Source of the DNA: Osmia lignaria lignaria | Taxonomy: Eukaryota; Arthropoda; Insecta; Hymenoptera; Megachilidae | DNA: 64,000 nt | Assembly: GCF_051020975.1 (NCBI RefSeq) | Contig: NW_027478160.1 | Location: 9,136,001 to 9,200,000, forward strand | Direction of reading: 5' to 3' | In this document: piece by piece, positions 49,417 through 63,300 of the stretch | How the letters are laid out: each line of letters opens with the position of its first letter | How positions within the stretch are numbered: the stretch's first letter is position 1 | The notes under the pieces: generated by a model | What the model saw: only the letters and a program-made list of their open reading frames with translations | Databases searched by the model: none | Told to the model about the DNA's origin: nothing | Position numbers and translations under genes: made by a program

Positions 49417-51992
49417 TCAGAAGCGTAGTTTTCGAGATATATCGAGATATTTAAAAGTTCCGAAGCCGCACCAACATAATAGAGATACAGAAACACCGTG
49501 GCCCCTTTCTTTGAGATAACTCTGCACTAGTGCGAGCCGCAAATGCCACTTCCAGTTTAGCTGTGCAGAAGAAGAACAACAAGAAGAAGAAATATCTCGA
49601 AATATGTCCGTCAGGCCCCTTCCCTTGAGATAAATCTGCAAATATCTCGGAAACGAAGCGAGCTATGGTAAAATGTTAAGAGACCTTTTTTGTAGAGAAT
49701 TAAGTTTCCTACTTTTTATGTTCTATGATATTTTTTGATCAGATGCGTAGTTCTCGAGATATATCAAGATATTTAAAAGTTCCGAAGCCGCACCAACATA
49801 ATAGAGATACAGAAACACCGTGGCCCCTTTCTTACAGATAACTCTGCACTATTGCGAGCTGCAAATGCCACTTCCAGCTTAGCTGTGCAGAGGAAGAACA
49901 ACAAGAAGAAGAAATATCTCGAAATATGTCCGTCAGGCCAGTTGCTTTGAGCTGAATCTGCAAATATCTCGGAAACGAAGCGAGCTATGGCAAAATGTTA
50001 AGAGACGTTTTTTGTAGAGAATTATGTTTCCTACAATTTATGTTCTATGATATTTTTTGATCAGAAGCGTAGTTTTCGAGATATATCGAGATATTTAAAA
50101 GTTCCGAAGCCGCACCAACATAATAGAGATACAGAAACACCGTGGCCCCTCTCTTTGAGATAACTCTGCACTATTGCGAGCTGGAAATGCCCCTTCCAGT
50201 TTAGCTGTGCAGAAGAAGAACAACAAGAAGAAGAAATATCTCGAAATATGTCCGTTAGGCCCCTTCCCTTGAGATAAATCTGCAAATATCTCGGAAACGA
50301 AGCGAGCTATGGCAAAATGTTAAGAGACGTTTTTTGTAGAGAATTATGTTTCCTACAATTTATGTTCTATGATATTTTTTGATCAGAAGCGTAGTTTTCG
50401 AGATGTATCGAGATATTTAAAAGTTCCGAAGCCGCACCAACATAATAGGGATACAGAAACACCGTGGCCCCTTTCTTTGAGATAACTCTGCACTAGTGCG
50501 AGCCGCAAATGCCACTTCCAGCTTAGCTGTGCAGAAGAAGAACAACAAGAAGAAGAAATATCTCGAAATATGTCCGTCAGGCCCCTTCCCTTGAGATAAA
50601 TCTGCAAATATCTCGGAAACGAAGCGAGCTATGGCAAAATGTTAAGAGACCTTTTTTGTAGAGAATTATGTTTCCTACAATTTATGTTCTATGATATTTT
50701 TTGATCAGAAGCGTAGTTTTCGAGATATATCGAGATATTTAAAAGTTCCGAAGCCGCACCAACATAATAGAGATACAGAAACACCGTGGCCCCTTTCTTT
50801 GAGATAACTCTGCACTAGTGCGAGCCGCAAATGCCACTTCCAGTTTAGCTGTGCAGAAGAAGAACAACAAGAAGAAGAAATATCTCGAAATATGTCCGTC
50901 AGGCCCCTTCCCTTGAGATAAATCTGCAAATATCTCGGAAACGAAGCGAGCTATGGTAAAATGTTAAGAGACCTTTTTTGTAGAGAATTAAGTTTCCTAC
51001 TTTTTATGTTCTATGATATTTTTTGATCAGATGCGTAGTTCTCGAGATATATCAAGATATTTAAAAGTTCCGAAGCCGCACCAACATAATAGAGATACAG
51101 AAACACCGTGGCCCCTTTCTTACAGATAACTCTGCACTATTGCGAGCTGCAAATGCCACTTCCAGCTTAGCTGTGCAGAGGAAGAACAACAAGAAGAAGA
51201 AATATCTCGAAATATGTCCGTCAGGCCAGTTGCTTTGAGCTGAATCTGCAAATATCTCGGAAACGAAGCGAGCTATGGCAAAATGTTAAGAGACGTTTTT
51301 TGTAGAGAATTATGTTTCCTACAATTTATGTTCTATGATATTTTTTGATCAGAAGCGTAGTTTTCGAGATATATCGAGATATTTAAAAGTTCCGAAGCCG
51401 CACCAACATAATAGAGATACAGAAACACCGTGGCCCCTCTCTTTGAGATAACTCTGCACTATTGCGAGCTGGAAATGCCCCTTCCAGTTTAGCTGTGCAG
51501 AAGAAGAACAACAAGAAGAAGAAATATCTCGAAATATGTCCGTTAGGCCCCTTCCCTTGAGATAAATCTGCAAATATCTCGGAAACGAAGCGAGCTATGG
51601 CAAAATGTTAAGAGACGTTTTTTGTAGAGAATTATGTTTCCTACAATTTATGTTCTATGATATTTTTTGATCAGAAGCGTAGTTTTCGAGATGTATCGAG
51701 ATATTTAAAAGTTCCGAAGCCGCACCAACATAATAGGGATACAGAAACACCGTGGCCCCTTTCTTTGAGATAACTCTGCACTAGTGCGAGCCGCAAATGC
51801 CACTTCCAGCTTAGCTGTGCAGAAGAAGAACAACAAGAAGAAGAAATATCTCGAAATATGTCCGTCAGGCCCCTTCCCTTGAGATAAATCTGCAAATATC
51901 TCGGAAACGAAGCGAGCTATGGCAAAATGTTAAGAGACCTTTTTTGTAGAGAATTAAGTTTCCTACTTTTTATGTTCTACGATATTTTTTGA
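49417..51992 (+). repeat. Tandem 4-mer higher-order repeat (1288 bp x 2)
   Basis: The four monomers at 49417-50704 recur at 50705-51992. Shared variants include GAGCTATGGTAAAATG, TTTCTTACAGATAAC, CCAGTTGCTTTGAGC, GAAATGCCCCTTCCAG with GTCCGTTAGG, and TCGAGATGTATCGAG. The last two monomers also resemble 53603-54246, seven units after their second copy. Confidence 0.93.
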
Positions 51993-54900
51993 TCAGATGC
52001 GTAGTTCTCGAGATATATCAAGATATTTAAAAGTTCCGAAGCCGCACCAACATAATAGAGATACAGAAACACCGTGGCCCCTTTCTTTGAGATAACTCTG
52101 CAGTATTGCGAGCTGTAAATGCCACTTCCAGCTTAGCTGTGCAGGAGAAGAACAACAAGAAGAAGAAATATCTCGAAATATGTCCGTCAGGCCCCTTCCC
52201 TTGAGATATATCTGCAAATATCTCGGGAACGGAGCGAGCTATGGCAAAATGTTAAGAGACCTTTTTTGTAGAGAATTAAGTTTCCTACTTTTTATGTTCT
52301 ATGATATTTTTTGATCAGATGCGTAGTTCTCGAGATATATCAAGATATTTAAAAGTTCCGAAGCCGCACCAACATAATAGAGATACAGAAACACCGTGGC
52401 CCCTTTCTTTGAGATAACTCTGCACTATTGCGAGCTGCAAATGCCACTTCCAGCTTAGCTGTGCAGAGGAAGAACAACAAGAAGAAGAAATATCTCGAAA
52501 TATGTCCGTCAGGCCAGTTCCTTTGAGCTGAATCTGCAAATATCTCGGAAACGAAGCGAGCTATGGCAAAATGTTAAGAGACGTTTTTTGTAGAGAATTA
52601 TGTTTCCTACAATTTATGTTCTATGATATTTTTTGATCAGAAGCGTAGTTTTCGAGATATATCGAGATATTTAAAAGTTCCGAAGCCGCACCAACATAAT
52701 AGGGATACAGAAACACCGTGGCCCCTTTCTTTGAGATAACTCTGCATTAGTGCGAGCCGCAAATGCCACTTCCAGCTTAGCTGTGCAGAAGAAGAACAAC
52801 AAGAAGAAGAAATATCTCGAAATATGTCCGTCAGGCCCCTTCCCTTGAGATAAATCTGCAAATATCTCGGAAACGAAGCGAGCTATGGTAAAATGTTAAG
52901 AGACCTTTTTTGTAGAGAATTAAGTTTCCTACTTTTTATGTTCTATGATATTTTTTGATCAGATGCGTAGTTCTCGAGATATATCAAGATATTTAAAAGT
53001 TCCGAAGCCGCACCAACATAATAGAGATACAGAAACACCGTGGCCCCTTTCTTACAGATAACTCTGCACTATTGCGAGCTGCAAATGCCACTTCCAGCTT
53101 AGCTGTGCATAGGAAGAACAACAAGAAGAAGAAATATCTCGAAATATGTCCGTCAGGCCAGTTCCTTTGATCTGAATCTGCAAATATCTCGGAAACGAAG
53201 CGAGCTATGGCAAAATGTTAAGAGACGTTTTTTGTAGAGAATTATGTTTCCTACAATTTATGTTCTATGATATTTTTTGATCTGATGCGTAGTTTTTGAG
53301 ATATATCAAGATATTTAAAAGTTCCGAAGCCGCACCAACATAATAGAGATACAGAAACACCGTGGCCCCTTTCTTACAGATAACTCTGCACTATTGCGAG
53401 CTGCAAATGCCACTTCCAGCTTAGCTGTGCAGAGGAAGAACAACAAGAAGAAGAAATATCTCGAAATATGTCCGTCAGGCCTGTTGCTTTGAGCTGAATC
53501 TGCAAATATCTCGGAAACGAAGCGAGCTATGGCAAAATGTTAAGAGACGTTTTTTGTAGAGAATTATGTTTCCTACAATTTATGTTCTATGATATTTTTT
53601 GATCAGAAGCGTAGTTTTCGAGATATATCGAGATATTTAAAAGTTCCGAAGCCGCACCAACATAATAGAGATACAGAAACACCGTGGCCCCTCTCTTTGA
53701 GATAACTCTGCACTATTGCGAGCTGGAAATGCCACTTCCAGTTTAGCTGTGCAGAAGAAGAACAACAAGAAGAAGAAATATCTCGAAATATGTCCGTTAG
53801 GCCCCTTCCCTTGAGATAAATCTGCAAATATCTCGGAAACGAAGCGAGCTATGGCAAAATGTTAAGAGACGTTTTTTGTAGAGAATTATGTTTCCTACAA
53901 TTTATGTTCTATGATATTTTTTGATCAGAAGCGTAGTTTTCGAGATGTATCGAGATATTTAAAAGTTCCGAAGCCGCACCAACATAATAGGGATACAGAA
54001 ACACCGTGGCCCCTTTCTTTGAGATAACTCTGCACTAGTGCGAGCCGCAAATGCCACTTCCAGCTTAGCTGTGCAGAAGAAGAACAACAAGAAGAAGAAA
54101 TATCTCGAAATATGTCCGTCAGGCCCCTTCCCTTGAGATAAATCTGCAAATATCTCGGAAACGAAGCGAGCTATGGCAAAATGTTAAGAGACCTTTTTTG
54201 TAGAGAATTAAGTTTCCTACTTTTTATGTTCTACGATATTTTTTGATCAGATGCGTAGTTCTCGAGATATATCAAGATATTTAAAAGTTCCGAAGCCGCA
54301 CCAACATAATAGAGATACAGAAACACCGTGGCCCCTTTCTTTGAGATAACTCTGCAGTATTGCGAGCTGTAAATGCCACTTCCAGCTTAGCTGTGCAGGA
54401 GAAGAACAACAAGAAGAAGAAATATCTCGAAATATGTCCGTCAGGCCCCTTCCCTTGAGATATATCTGCAAATATCTCGGGAACGAAGTGAGCTATGGCA
54501 AAATGTTAAGAGACCTTTTTTGTAGAGAATTATGTTTCCTACAATTTATGTTCTATGATATTTTTTGATCAGAAGCGTAGTTTTCGAGATATATCGAGAT
54601 ATTTAAAAGTTCCGAAGCCGCACCAACATAATAGGGATACAGAAACACCGTGGCCCCTTTCTTTGAGATAACTCTGCACTAGTGCGAGCCGCAAATGCCA
54701 CTTCCAGCTTAGCTGTGCAGAAGAAGAACAACAAGAAGAAGAAATATCTCGAAATATGTCCGTCAGGCCCCTTCCCTTGAGATAAATCTGCAAATATCTC
54801 GGAAACGAAGCGAGCTATGGTAAAATGTTAAGAGACCTTTTTTGTAGAGAATTAAGTTTCCTACTTTTTATGTTCTATGATATTTTTTGATCAGATGCGT

Positions 54901-57436
54901 AGTTCTCGAGATATATCAAGATATTTAAAAGTTCCGAAGCCGCACCAACATAATAGAGATACAGAAACACCGTGGCCCCTTTCTTACAGATAACTCTGCA
55001 CTATTGCGAGCTGCAAATGCCACTTCCAGCTTAGCTGTGCATAGGAAGAACAACAAGAAGAAGAAATATCTCGAAATATGTCCGTCAGGCCAGTTCCTTT
55101 GATCTGAATCTGCAAATATCTCGGAAACGAAGCGAGCTATGGCAAAATGTTAAGAGACGTTTTTTGTAGAGAATTATGTTTCCTACAATTTATGTTCTAT
55201 GATATTTTTTGATCTGATGCGTAGTTTTTGAGATATATCAAGATATTTAAAAGTTCCGAAGCCGCACCAACATAATAGAGATACAGAAACACCGTGGCCC
55301 CTTTCTTTGAGATAACTCTGCACTATTGCGAGCTGCAAATGCCACTTCCAGCTTAGCTGTGCAGAAGAAGAACAACAAGAAGAAGAAATATCTCGAAATA
55401 TGTCCGTCAGGCCCCTTCCCTTGAGATAAATCTGCAAATATCTCGGAAACGAAGCGAGCTATGGTAAAATGTTAAGAGACCTTTTTTGTAGAGAATTAAG
55501 TTTCCTACTTTTTATGTTCTATGATATTTTTTGATCAGATGCGTAGTTCTCGAGATATATCAAGATATTTAAAAGTTCCGAAGCCGCACCAACATAATAG
55601 AGATACAGAAACACCGTGGTCCCTTTCTTACAGATAACTCTGCACTATTGCGAGCTGCAAATGCCACTTCCAGCTTAGCTGTGCATAGGAAGAACAACAA
55701 GAAGAAGAAATATCTCGAAATATGTCCGTCAGGCCAGTTCCTTTGATCTGAATCTGCAAATATCTCGGAAACGAAGCGAGCTATGGCAAAATGTTAAGAG
55801 ACGTTTTTTGTAGAGAATTATGTTTCCTACAATTTATGTTCTATGATATTTTTTGATCTGATGCGTAGTTTTTGAGATATATCAAGATATTTAAAAGTTC
55901 CGAAGCCGCACCAACATAATAGAGATACAGAAACACCGTGGCCCCTTTCTTTGAGATAACTCTGCACTATTGCGAGCTGCAAATGCCACTTCCAGCTTAG
56001 CTGTGCAGAAGAAGAACATCAAGAAGAAGAAATATCTCGAAATATGTCCATCAGGCCCCTTCCCTTGAGATAAATCTGCAAATATCTCGGAAACGAAGAG
56101 AGCTATGGCAAAATGTTAAGAGACCTTTTTTGTAGAGAATTAAGTTTCCTACTTTTTATGTTCTATGATATTTTTTGATCTGATGCGTAGTTCTCGAGAT
56201 ATATCAAGATATTTAAAAGTTCCGAAGCCGCACCAACATAATAGAGATACAGAAACACCGTGGCCCCTTTCTTTGAGATAACTCTGCACTATTGCGAGCT
56301 GTAAATGCCACTTCCAGCTTAGCTGTGCAGAAGAAGAACAACAAGAAGAAGAAATATCTCGAAATATGTCCGTCAGGCCCCTTCCCTTGAGATATATCTG
56401 CAAATATCTCGGAAACACAGCGAGCTATGGCAAAATGTTAAGAGACCTTTTTTGTAGAGAATTATGTTTCCTACAATTTATGTTCTATGATATTTTTTGA
56501 TCAGAAGCGTAGTTTTCGAGATATATCGAGATATTTAAAAGTTCCAAAGCCGCACCAACATAATAGAGATACAGAAACACCGTGGCCCCTTTCTTTGAGA
56601 TAACTCTGCACTATTGCGAGCTGCAAATGCCACTTCCAGCTTAGCTGTGCAGAGGAAGAACAACAAGAAGAAGAAATATCTCGAAATATGTCCGTCAGGC
56701 CAGTTCCTTTGAGCTGAATCTGCAAATATCTCGGAAACGAAGCGAGCTATGGCAAAATGTTAAGAGACGTTTTTTGTAGAGAATTATGTTTCCTACAATT
56801 TATGTTCTATGATATTTTTTGATCAGAAGCGTAGTTTTCGAGATATATCGAGATATTTAAAAGTTCCGAAGCCGCACCAACATAATAGGGATACAGAAAC
56901 ACCGTGGCCCCTTTCTTTGAGATAACTCTGCAGTATTGCGAGCTGTAAATGCCACTTCCAGCTTAGCTGTGCAGAAGAAGAACAACAAGAAGAAGAAATA
57001 TCTCGAAATATGTCCGTCAGGCCCCTTCCCTTGAGATAAATCTGCAAATATCTCGGAAACGAAGAGAGCTATGGCAAAATGTTAAGAGACCTTTTGTGTA
57101 GAGAATTAAGTTTCCTACTTTTTATGTTCTATGATATTTTTTGATCTGATGCGTAGTTCTCGAGATATATCAAGATATTTAAAAGTTCCGAAGCCGCACC
57201 AACATAATAGAGATACAGAAACACCGTGGCCCCTTTCTTTGAGATAACTCTGCACTATTGCGAGCTGCAAATGCCACTTCCAGCTTAGCTGTGCAGAAGA
57301 AGAACATCAAGAAGAAGAAATGTCTCGAAATATGTCCGTCAGGCCCCTTCCCTTGAGATAAATCTGCAAATATCTCGGAAACGAAGCGAGGTATGGCAAA
57401 ATGTTGAGAGACCTTTTTTGTAGAGAATTAAGTTTC
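51993..57436 (+). repeat. Satellite segment with overlapping partial higher-order copies
   Basis: Seventeen monomers lie here. The run 51349-52314 resembles 53603-54568 (2254 bp apart). The run from 52637 resembles that from 54569 (1932 bp apart), sharing GAGCTATGGTAAAATG, TTTCTTACAGATAAC, GTGCATAGGAAGAAC and CCTTTGATCTGAATC. GATCTGATGCGTAGTTTTTG first appears here (near 53280, 55212 and 55856). GAAGAACATCAAGAAG first appears near 56010 and becomes common further right. No gene is seen. Confidence 0.85.
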
Positions 57437-60364
57437 CTACGTTTTATGTTCAATGATATTTTTTGATCAGATGCGTAGTTCTCGAGATATATCAAGATAT
57501 TTAAAAGTTCCGAAGCCGCACCAACATAATAGAGATACAGAAACACCGCGGCCCCTTTCTTTGAGATAACTCTGCACTATTGCGAGCTGCAAATGCCACT
57601 TCCAGCTAAGCTGTGCAGAAGAAGAACATCAAGAAGAAGAAATATCTCGAAATATGTCCGTCAGGCCCCTTCCCTTGAGATAAATCTGCAAATATCTCGG
57701 AAACGAAGAGAGCTATGGCAAAATGTTAAGAGACCTTTTTTGTAGAGAATTAAGTTTCCTACTTTTTATGTTCTATGATAGTTTTTGATCTGATGCGTAG
57801 TTCTCGAGATATATCAAGATATTTAAAAGTTCCGAAGCCGCACCAACATAATAGAGATACAGAAACACCGTGGCCCCTTTCTTTGAGATAACTCTGCACT
57901 ATTGCGAGCTGTAAATGCCCCTTCCAGCTTAGCTGTGCAGAAGAAGAACATCAAGAAGAAGAAATGTCTCGAAATATGTCCGTCAGGTCCCTTCCCTTGA
58001 GATAAATCTGCAAATATCTCGGAAACGAAGAGAGCTATGGCAAAATGTTAAGAGACCTTTTTTGTAGAGAATTAAGTTTCCTACTTTTTATGTTCTATGA
58101 TAGTTTTTGATCTGATGCGTAGTTCTCGAGATATATCAAGATATTTAAAAGTTCCGAAGCCGCACCAACATAATAGAGATACAGAAACACCGTGGCCCCT
58201 TTCTTTGAGATAACTCTGCACTATTGCCAGCTGTAAATGCCACTTCCAGCTTAGCTGTGCAGAAGAAGAACAACAAGAAGAAGACAAATCTCGAAATATG
58301 TCCGTCAGGCCCCTTCCCTTGAGATAAATCTGCAAATATCTCGGAAACGAAGCGAGGTATGGCAAAATGTTGAGAGACCTTTTTTGTAGAGAATTAAGTT
58401 TCCTACGTTTTATGTTCTATGATATTTTTTGATCAGATGCGTAGTTCTCGAGATATATCAAGATATTTAAAAGTTCCGAAGCCGCACCAACATAATAGAG
58501 ATACAGAAACACCGTGGCCCCTTTCTTTGAGATAACTCTGCACTATTGCGAGCTGCTAATGCCACTTCCAGTTTAGCTGTGCAGAAGAAGAACATCAAGA
58601 AGAAGAAATATCTCGAAATATGTCCGTCAGGCCCCTTCCCTTGAGATAAATCTGCAAATATCTCGGAAACGAAGAGAGCTATGGCAAAATGTTAAGAGAC
58701 CTTTTTTGTAGAGAATTAAGTTTCCTACTTTTTATGTTCTATGATAGTTTTTGATCTGATGCGTAGTTCTCGAGATATATCAAGATATTTAAAAGTTCCG
58801 AAGCCGCACCAACATAATAGAGATACAGAAACACCGTGGCCCCTTTCTTTGAGATAACTCTGCACTATTGCCAGCTGTAAATGCCACTTCCAGCTTAGCT
58901 GTGCAGAAGAAGAACAACAAGAAGAAGACATATCTCGAAATATGTCCGTCAGGCCCCTTCCCTTGAGATAAATCTGCAAATATCTCGGAAACGAAGCGAG
59001 GTATGGCAAAATGTTGAGAGACCTTTTTTGTAGAGAATTAAGTTTCCTACGTTTTATGTTCTATGATATTTTTTGATCAGATGCGTAGTTCTCGAGATAT
59101 ATCAAGATATTTAAAAGTTCCGAAGCCGCACCAACATAATAGAGATACAGAAACACCGTGGCCCCTTTCTTTGAGATAACTCTGCACTATTGCGAGCTGC
59201 TAATGCCACTTTCAGTTTAGCTGTGCAGAAGAAGAACATCAAGAAGAAGAAATATCTCGAAATATGTCCGTCAGGCCCCTTCCCTTGAGATAAATCTGCA
59301 AATATCTCGGAAACGAAGAGAGCTATGGCAAAATGTTAAGAGACCTTTTTTGTAGAGAATTAAGTTTCCTACTTTTTATGTTCTATGATAGTTTTTGATC
59401 TGATGCGTAGTTCTCGAGATATATCAAGATATTTAAAAGTTCCGAAGCCGCACCAACATAATAGAGATACAGAAACACCGTGGCCCCTTTCTTTGAGATA
59501 ACTCTGCACTATTGCCAGCTGTAAATGCCACTTCCAGCTTAGCTGTGCAGAAGAAGAACAACAAGAAGAAGACATATCTCGAAATATGTCCGTCAGGCCC
59601 CTTCCCTTGAGATAAATCTGCAAATATCTCGGAAACGAAGCGAGGTATGGCAAAATGTTGAGAGACCTTTTTTGTAGAGAATTAAGTTTCCTACGTTTTA
59701 TGTTCTATGATATTTTTTGATCAGATGCGTAGTTCTCGAGATATATCAAGATATTTAAAAGTTCCGAAGCCGCACCAACATAATAGAGATACAGAAACAC
59801 CGTGGCCCCTTTCTTTGAGATAACTCTGCACTATTGCGAGCTGTAAATGCCACTTCCAGCTTAGCTGTGCAGAAGAAGAACATCAAGAAGAAGAAATGTC
59901 TCGAAATATGTCCGTCAGGTCCCTTCCCTTGAGATAAATCTGCAAATATCTCGGAAACGAAGCGAGGTATGGCAAAATGTTGAGAGACCTTTTTTGTAGA
60001 GAATTAAGTTTCCTACGTTTTATGTTCTATGATATTTTTTGATCAGATGCGTAGTTCTCGAGATATATCAAGATATTTAAAAGTTCCGAAGCCGCACCAA
60101 CATAATAGAGATACAGAAACACCGTGGCCCCTTTCTTTGAGATAACTCTGCACTATTGCGAGCTGCAAATGCCACTTCCAGCTTAGCTGTGCAGAAGAAG
60201 AACATCAAGAAGAAGAAATATCTCGAAATATGTCCGTCAGGCCCCTTACCTTGAGATAAATCTGCAAATATCTCGGAAACGAAGAGAGCTATGGCAAAAT
60301 GTTAAGAGACCTTTTTTGTAGAGAATTAAGTTTCCTACTTTTTATGTTCTATGATAGTTTTTGA
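57437..60364 (+). repeat. Alternating dimer repeats (644 bp) of two monomer forms
   Basis: Form X has GCGAGGTATGG, GTTGAGAGACC and CTACGTTTTATG. Form Y has GAGAGCTATGG, TATGATAGTTTTTGATCTG. With phase points at 57467, 57789, 58111 and so on, the order is X Y Y X Y X Y X X Y. Three Y-X pairs lie in tandem at 58111-60042. Y monomers in the dimers also share TATTGCCAGCTGTAAATG, and the first two X monomers share GAGCTGCTAATGCC. A minor difference is GAAGACAAATCTCG near 58280 against GAAGACATATCTCG in the next Y. Confidence 0.9.
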
Positions 60365-63300
60365 TCTGATGCGTAGTTCTCGAGATATATCAAGATATTT
60401 AAAAGTTCCGAAGCCGCACCAACATAATAGAGATACAAAAACACCGTGGCCCCTTTCTTTGAGATAACTCTGCACTATTGCGAGCTGCAAATGCCACTTC
60501 CAGCTTAGCTGTGCAGAAGAACAACAAGAAGAAGAAATATCTCGAAATATGTCCGTCAGGCCCCTTCCCTTCAGGTAAATCTGCAAATATCTCGGAAACA
60601 AAGAGAGCTATGGCAAAATGTTAAGAGACCTTTTTTGTAGAGAATTAAGTTTCCTACAATTTATGTTCTATGATATTTTTTGATCAGAAGCGTAGTTTTC
60701 GAGATATATCGAGATATTTAAAAGTTCCGAAGCCGCACCAACATAATAGAGATACAGAAACACCGTGGCCCCTTTCGTTGAGATAACTCTGCACTAGTGC
60801 GAGCCGCAAATGCCACTTCCAGCTTAGCTGTGCAGAAGAAGAACAACAAGAAGAAGAAATATCTCGAAATATGTCCGTCAGGCCCCTTCCCTTGAGATAA
60901 ATCTGCAAATATCTCGGAAACGAAGCGAGCTATGGCAAAATGTTAAGAGACCTTTTTTGTAGAGAATTAAGTTTCCTACTTTTTATGTTCTATGATATTT
61001 TTTGATCAGATGCGTAGTTCTCGAGATATATCAAGATATCTAAAAGTTCCGAAGCCGCACCAACATAATAGAGATACAGAAACACCGTGGCCCCTTTCTT
61101 TGAGATAACTCTGCACTATTGCGAGCTGCAAATGCCACTTCCAGCTTAGCTGTGCAGAAGAAGGACAACAAGAAGAAGAAATATCTCGAAATATGTCCGT
61201 CAGGCCCCTTCCCTTGAGATATATCTGCAAATATCTCGGAAACGAAGCGAGCTATGGCAAAATGTTAAGAGACCTTTTTTGTAGAGAATTATGTTTCGTA
61301 CAATTTATGTTCTATGATATTTTTTGGTCAGAAGCGTAGTTTTCGAGATATATCGAGATATTTAAAAGTTCCAAAGCCGCACCAACATAATAGAGATACA
61401 GAAACACCGTGGCCCCTTTCTTTGAGATAACTCTGCACTAGTGCGAGCCGCAAATGCCACTTCCAGCTTAGCTGTGCAGAAGAAGAACAACAAGAAGAAG
61501 AAATATCTCGAAATATGTCCGTCAGGCCCCTTCCCTTGAGATAAATCTGCAAATATCTCGGAAACGAAGCGAGCTATGGCAAAATGTTAAGAGACCTTTT
61601 TTGTAGAGAATTAAGTTTCCTACTTTTTATGTTCTATGATATTTTTTGATCAGATGCGTAGTTCTCGAGATATATCAAGATATCTAAAAGTTCCGAAGCC
61701 GCACCAACATAATAGAGATACAGAAACACCGTGGCCCCTTTCTTTGAGATAACTCTGCACTATTGCGAGCTGCAAATGCCACTTCCAGCTTAGCTGTGCA
61801 GAAGAAGAACAACAAGAAGAAGAAATATCTCGAAATATGTCCGTCAGGCCCCTTCCCTTGAGATAAATCTGCAAATATCTCGGAAACGAAGAGAGCTATG
61901 GCAAAATGTTAAGAGCCCTTTTTTGTAGAGAATTAAGTTTCCTACTTTTTATGTTCTATGATATTTTTTGATTAGATGCGTAGTTCTCGAGATATATCAA
62001 GATATTTAAAAGTTCCGAAGCCGCACCAACATAATAGAGATACAGAAACACCGTGGCCCCTTTCTTTCAGATAACTATGCACTATTGCGAGCTGCAAATG
62101 CCACTTCCAGCTTAGCTGTGCAGAAGAACAACAAGAAGAAGAAATATCTCGAAATATGTCCGTCAGGCCCCTTCCCTTGAGATAAATCTGCAAATATCTC
62201 GGAAACAAAGAGAGCTATGGCAAAATGTTAAGAGACCTTTTTTGTAGAGAATTAAGTTTCCTACAATTTATGTTCTATGATATTTTTTGATCAGAAGCGT
62301 AGTTTTCGAGATATATCGAGATATTTAAAAGTTCCGAAGCCGCACCAACATAATAGACATACAGAAACACCGTGGCCCCTTTCGGTGAGATAACTCTGCA
62401 CTAGTGCGAGCCGCAAATGCCACTTCCAGCTTAGCTGTGCAGAAGAAGAACAACAAGAAGAAGAAATATCTCGAAATATGTCCGTCAGGCCCCTTCCCTT
62501 GAGATAAATCTGCAAATATCTCGGAAACGAAGCGAGCTATGGCAAAATGTTAAGAGACCTTTTTTGTAGAGAATTAAGTTTGCTACTTTTTATGGTCTAT
62601 GATATTTTTTGATCAGATGCGTAGTTCTCGAGATATATCAAGATATCTAAAAGTTCCGAAGCCGCACCAACATAATAGAGATACAGAAACACCGTGGCCC
62701 CTTTCTTTGAGATAACTCTGCACTAGTGCGAGCCGCAAATGCCACTTCCAGCTTAGCTGTGCAGAAGAAGAACAACAAGAAGAAGAAATATCTCGAAATA
62801 TGTCCGTCAGGCCCCTTCCCTTGAGATAAATCTGCAAATATCTCGGAAACGAAGCGAGCTATGGCAAAATGTTAAGAGACCTTTTTTGTAGAGAATTAAG
62901 TTTCCTACTTTTTATGTTCTATGATATTTTTTGATCAGATGCGTAGTTCTCGAGATATATCAAGATATTTAAAAGTTCCGAAGCCGCACCAACATAATAG
63001 AGATACAGAAACACCGTGGCCCCTTTCTTTGAGATAACTCTGCACTATTGCGAGCTGCAAATGCCACTTCCAGCTTAGCTGTGCAGAAGAAGAACAACAA
63101 GAAGAAGAAATATCTCGAAATATGTCCGTCAGGCCCCTTCCCTTGAGATAAATCTGCAAATATCTCGGAAACGAAGAGAGCTATGGCAAAATGTTAAGAG
63201 ACCTTTTTTGTAGAGAATTAAGTTTCCTACTTTTTATGTTCTATGATATTTTTTGATTAGATGCGTAGTTCTCGAGATATATCAAGATATTTAAAAGTTC

